Positions 15,550 through 16,846 of a stretch of 16,846 nt of DNA are shown piece after piece; within the stretch, counting starts at the first letter, position 1; each line of letters begins with the position of its first letter. The DNA lies in assembly GCA_023229165.1 (NCBI GenBank), contig JALNZQ010000035.1, forward strand, positions 1 to 16,846. Direction: 5' to 3'. A model generated the notes under the pieces. It ran no database searches. It saw nothing but the letters and a program-made list of their open reading frames with translations, and was not told where the DNA came from. Source of the stretch: Methanothrix sp. GTDB taxonomy: Archaea; Halobacteriota; Methanosarcinia; Methanotrichales; Methanotrichaceae. The translations under genes were made by a program, and so were the position numbers.

Positions 15550-16076
15550 TCGTTGATGATCTCCCGGAAGGTCTTGAAGCGGCCCAGTTCGATCATCTCC
15601 ACCGCAAGGGTGGCCGTGTCCAGGATGGCGATGCTGGCGAGGCCGGTGAGGTGGCCCCAGATCTCGCCTGGGTTGACCAGGAGCGTCTTGCCGTGCTTTG
15701 TCACCTCGGCACGATGGTTATGGCCGCGGACAACGACATCGTAGAGCTGGGAGGCCACCACAGCCTTTACCAGCGGCTCATCTGTGCCGTGCATGAGTGC
15801 AATCTTCAGGCCGCCTGCCTCAATCTCGCCAAAGTCGCCCAGGTACTCGCCGCCCACGCGCGCGAACTCCTGGAACAGGCCCACCCGGTCGCAGTCGTTG
15901 TTTCCATAGACGAGCTTGACGGGAATGCCAAAGCCTTCAAAGGTGTAGCAGTTGCCGGAGCCGATCATGTCTCCTGCAAAGAGCACCAGATCCACTTTAT
16001 TTTGAGAAAAAACCCGCAGAGCATCCTTGACGCCTTGGATGCTGTCATGGGCATCGGACATAATTCCTATGAGCAT
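15546..16076 (-). CDS. YfcE/MJ0936-family metallophosphoesterase
   Basis: Two-metal phosphodiesterase of the calcineurin-like superfamily, 176 residues, close in size to MJ0936 and bacterial YfcE, which hydrolyse phosphodiesters in vitro; the natural substrate is unknown. All five metal motifs are visible (numbered from the ATG start): DAH at 8-10, GD at 35-36, GNND at 58-61, HG at 97-98, and GHNH at 118-121. The frame can be opened by a TTG at 16079, but the ATG at 16076 follows the near-perfect ribosome site AGGTGAT and is preferred. A TATA-like run lies about 30 bases upstream. Its stop codon overlaps the start of the alkyltransferase gene. The coupling may be only economy of space, or it may link nucleotide processing with repair. 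Confidence 0.9.
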   Translation of the reverse strand: MLIGIMSDAHDSIQGVKDALRVFSQNKVDLVLFAGDMIGSGNCYTFEGFGIPVKLVYGNNDCDRVGLFQEFARVGGEYLGDFGEIEAGGLKIALMHGTDEPLVKAVVASQLYDVVVRGHNHRAEVTKHGKTLLVNPGEIWGHLTGLASIAILDTATLAVEMIELGRFKTFREIINE

Positions 16077-16100
16077 CAAATCACCTGCAAAATCGCATCC

Positions 16101-16114
16101 GATAATTATATTTT
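16101..16114 (-). promoter_or_regulatory. probable TATA box for the phosphoesterase-alkyltransferase pair
   Basis: The minus strand reads AAAATATAATTATC, ending 25 bases before the ATG at 16076. Transcription would start close to 16080, leaving a very short leader. Inferred from position and composition. Confidence 0.4.
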
Positions 16115-16168
16115 GCCATAGGACTGCCGCCCACCAAAAAGCGTTTTGCGGGCGTTAGGCTCGAAGGG

Positions 16169-16178
16169 CTTAAGTACA
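16169..16178 (+). promoter_or_regulatory. probable TATA box of tRNA-Tyr
   Basis: CTTAAGTACA lies about 28 bases before the tRNA 5' end, the expected spacing for an archaeal stable-RNA promoter. Confidence 0.4.
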
Positions 16179-16201
16179 AGGAATAACCTGGTAGCGAGAG
16201 G

Positions 16202-16309
16202 CCCGCCTTAACTCAGCCTGGTAGAGTGCGCGGCTGTAGTATGTCTCGCACCGTAGAGGTGCTACGCGCAGTCACCGCGATGTCCCCGGTTCGAATCTGG
16301 GAGGCGGGA
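16202..16309 (+). tRNA. tRNA-Tyr (anticodon GTA) with an intron
   Basis: The acceptor CCCGCCT pairs perfectly with AGGCGGG, giving the C1-G72 pair typical of archaeal tRNA-Tyr, with discriminator A at 16309. The D stem ACTC/GAGT, T stem CCCGG/CTGGG with loop TTCGAAT, and anticodon stem CGCGG/CCGCG all form once a 34-base insert at 16240-16273 is removed. The insert lies right after position 37 (16239), the canonical archaeal intron site. It contains its own GCACC/GGTGC stem, fitting a bulge-helix-bulge substrate for the splicing endonuclease. Exact splice points could shift by a base or two. No CCA is encoded. Confidence 0.93.
16240..16273 (+). other. tRNA-Tyr intron
   Basis: A 34-base insert between anticodon-loop positions 37 and 38, needed to restore the anticodon stem. 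It includes a GCACC/GGTGC hairpin (16248-16262). Boundaries are set by pairing, not by experiment. Confidence 0.8.
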
Positions 16310-16319
16310 TCTGTCTATT

Positions 16320-16392
16320 GTCCGGATGGTGTAGTGGCCCATCATGAAAGCCTGTCGAGCTTTCGACCCGGGTTCGAATCCCGGTCCGGGCG
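16320..16392 (+). tRNA. tRNA-Asp (anticodon GTC)
   Basis: 73 bases. Acceptor GTCCGGA pairs with TCCGGGC (one G-U pair), the anticodon stem AAAGC pairs with GCTTT around CTGTCGA, and the T stem CCGGG pairs perfectly with CCCGG around TTCGAAT. The discriminator is G, the identity base of tRNA-Asp, and no CCA is encoded. The D stem is weaker (GTGT against TCAT), as is common. It lies ten bases after tRNA-Tyr, so the two are probably one transcript. Confidence 0.95.
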
Positions 16393-16428
16393 TTAATCAC
16401 GAGTGGAGAGAGCCTCGCAGGGGTTCTC

Positions 16429-16467
16429 GCTTTTTTCTTTCTTGTCAACTTTTTCTCATTTTTTTCG
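16429..16467 (+). terminator. T-rich terminator after the tRNA pair
   Basis: Starting 37 bases after tRNA-Asp come several T runs (TTTTTT, TTTCTTT, TTTTT, TTTTTTT), the usual archaeal oligo-U stop signal for a stable-RNA transcript. Confidence 0.5.
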
Positions 16468-16846
16468 GGGCTTTGTTGCCCTGCTCGAAGACATGCTCTT
16501 GCCTGGCAAGCAGCCTATCATCTAGAGAAGCCGTGCAAACGTGCGCGCAAGTACTTCCTTCAACCAAAGAGGAGCCATCGTCGCGAGACCGCCGTCGCAG
16601 AAGGCAAGAAAGAGGTTGCATCCCATCTGGCATAAACAGGTGACTTGCAGGCTGGCCGGGGGCAAGCCGCCTTCTGGATGGTATGCGAGAAGGGCAGAGA
16701 AGCCTTGCCTGGCGCTACTTTGTGGCCGTACGCCTGAGGATGGGGATGGCCAGACCATGAAGTTCTCAGACAAATCTCGTTGCAGCAATGTCTTTTTGTC
16801 ATGGCGCTACGCCAATAACATTCAACTATTATTATATCACTGTTCG
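16468..16846. other. about 380 bases with no recognised gene
   Basis: Open frames exist on both strands: plus strand from about 16522 to the window end, and an 88-codon minus-strand frame at 16522-16788. Neither has a convincing ribosome site, a signal peptide or a known motif. Frequent Arg, Ser, Cys and Pro are typical of non-coding frames in GC-rich DNA. It may be a gene remnant or the upstream region of a gene beyond the window. Confidence 0.4.

Noticed and set aside
16344..16643. 99-codon plus-strand frame
   Set aside because: It begins inside tRNA-Asp and crosses the T-rich terminator; its Arg/Ser-rich product looks non-coding.

Overview
The window looks like chromosome of a methanogenic archaeon, most likely an acetoclastic Methanothrix (Methanosaeta)-type member of the Methanosarcinales. 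Four things point there. It has a group II chaperonin (thermosome), an intron-containing tRNA-Tyr with the archaeal C1-G72 pair, AT-rich TATA-type promoters, and secreted Asn/Thr-rich proteins of a style I associate with these methanogens. The genus is an inference from memory of protein style. That the sequence is archaeal is well supported.

Layout. (1) 50-3790 is an accessory region: two small secreted, sequon-rich paralogues on the minus strand; a LolD/MacB-type ABC ATPase whose partner permease is a deleted remnant; an AT-rich secreted beta-type protein gene on the plus strand; and a small exported protein. (2) 3860-6902 is a tight plus-strand pair: a hydantoinase/oxoprolinase-family ASKHA protein, then a histone-deacetylase-fold amidohydrolase with a C-terminal four-cysteine module. 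(3) 7081-12407 is a minus-strand chaperone block, in transcription order thermosome, grpE, dnaK, dnaJ; dnaK and dnaJ form an operon, while thermosome, grpE and dnaK each have possible promoter elements. (4) 12602-15044 is a plus-strand phosphate block: pstB, phoU and an AbrB-PhoU fusion regulator, without pstS, pstC or pstA. (5) 15103-16076 is a minus-strand pair with overlapping start and stop codons: a YfcE/MJ0936-type metallophosphoesterase and an O6-alkylguanine-DNA alkyltransferase. (6) 16202-16392 holds tRNA-Tyr (with intron) and tRNA-Asp on the plus strand, followed by about 450 bases in which I recognise no gene.

How the genes work together. The chaperone block combines the archaeal chaperonin with the bacterial-type DnaK/DnaJ/GrpE machine, giving one locus for protein folding. 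The phosphate block encodes the motor ATPase of a Pst transporter and two PhoU-type regulators, one carrying its own DNA-binding domain. The hydantoinase-like and deacetylase-like proteins are probably co-translated and may act on a shared amide or acetylated substrate, which is unknown.

I found no CRISPR array, intact transposase, prophage or obvious defence system. The points most worth a second look are the hydantoinase/deacetylase pair, the sequon-rich paralogues, the decayed ABC permease, and short repeats in the thermosome/pstB divergent promoter region.
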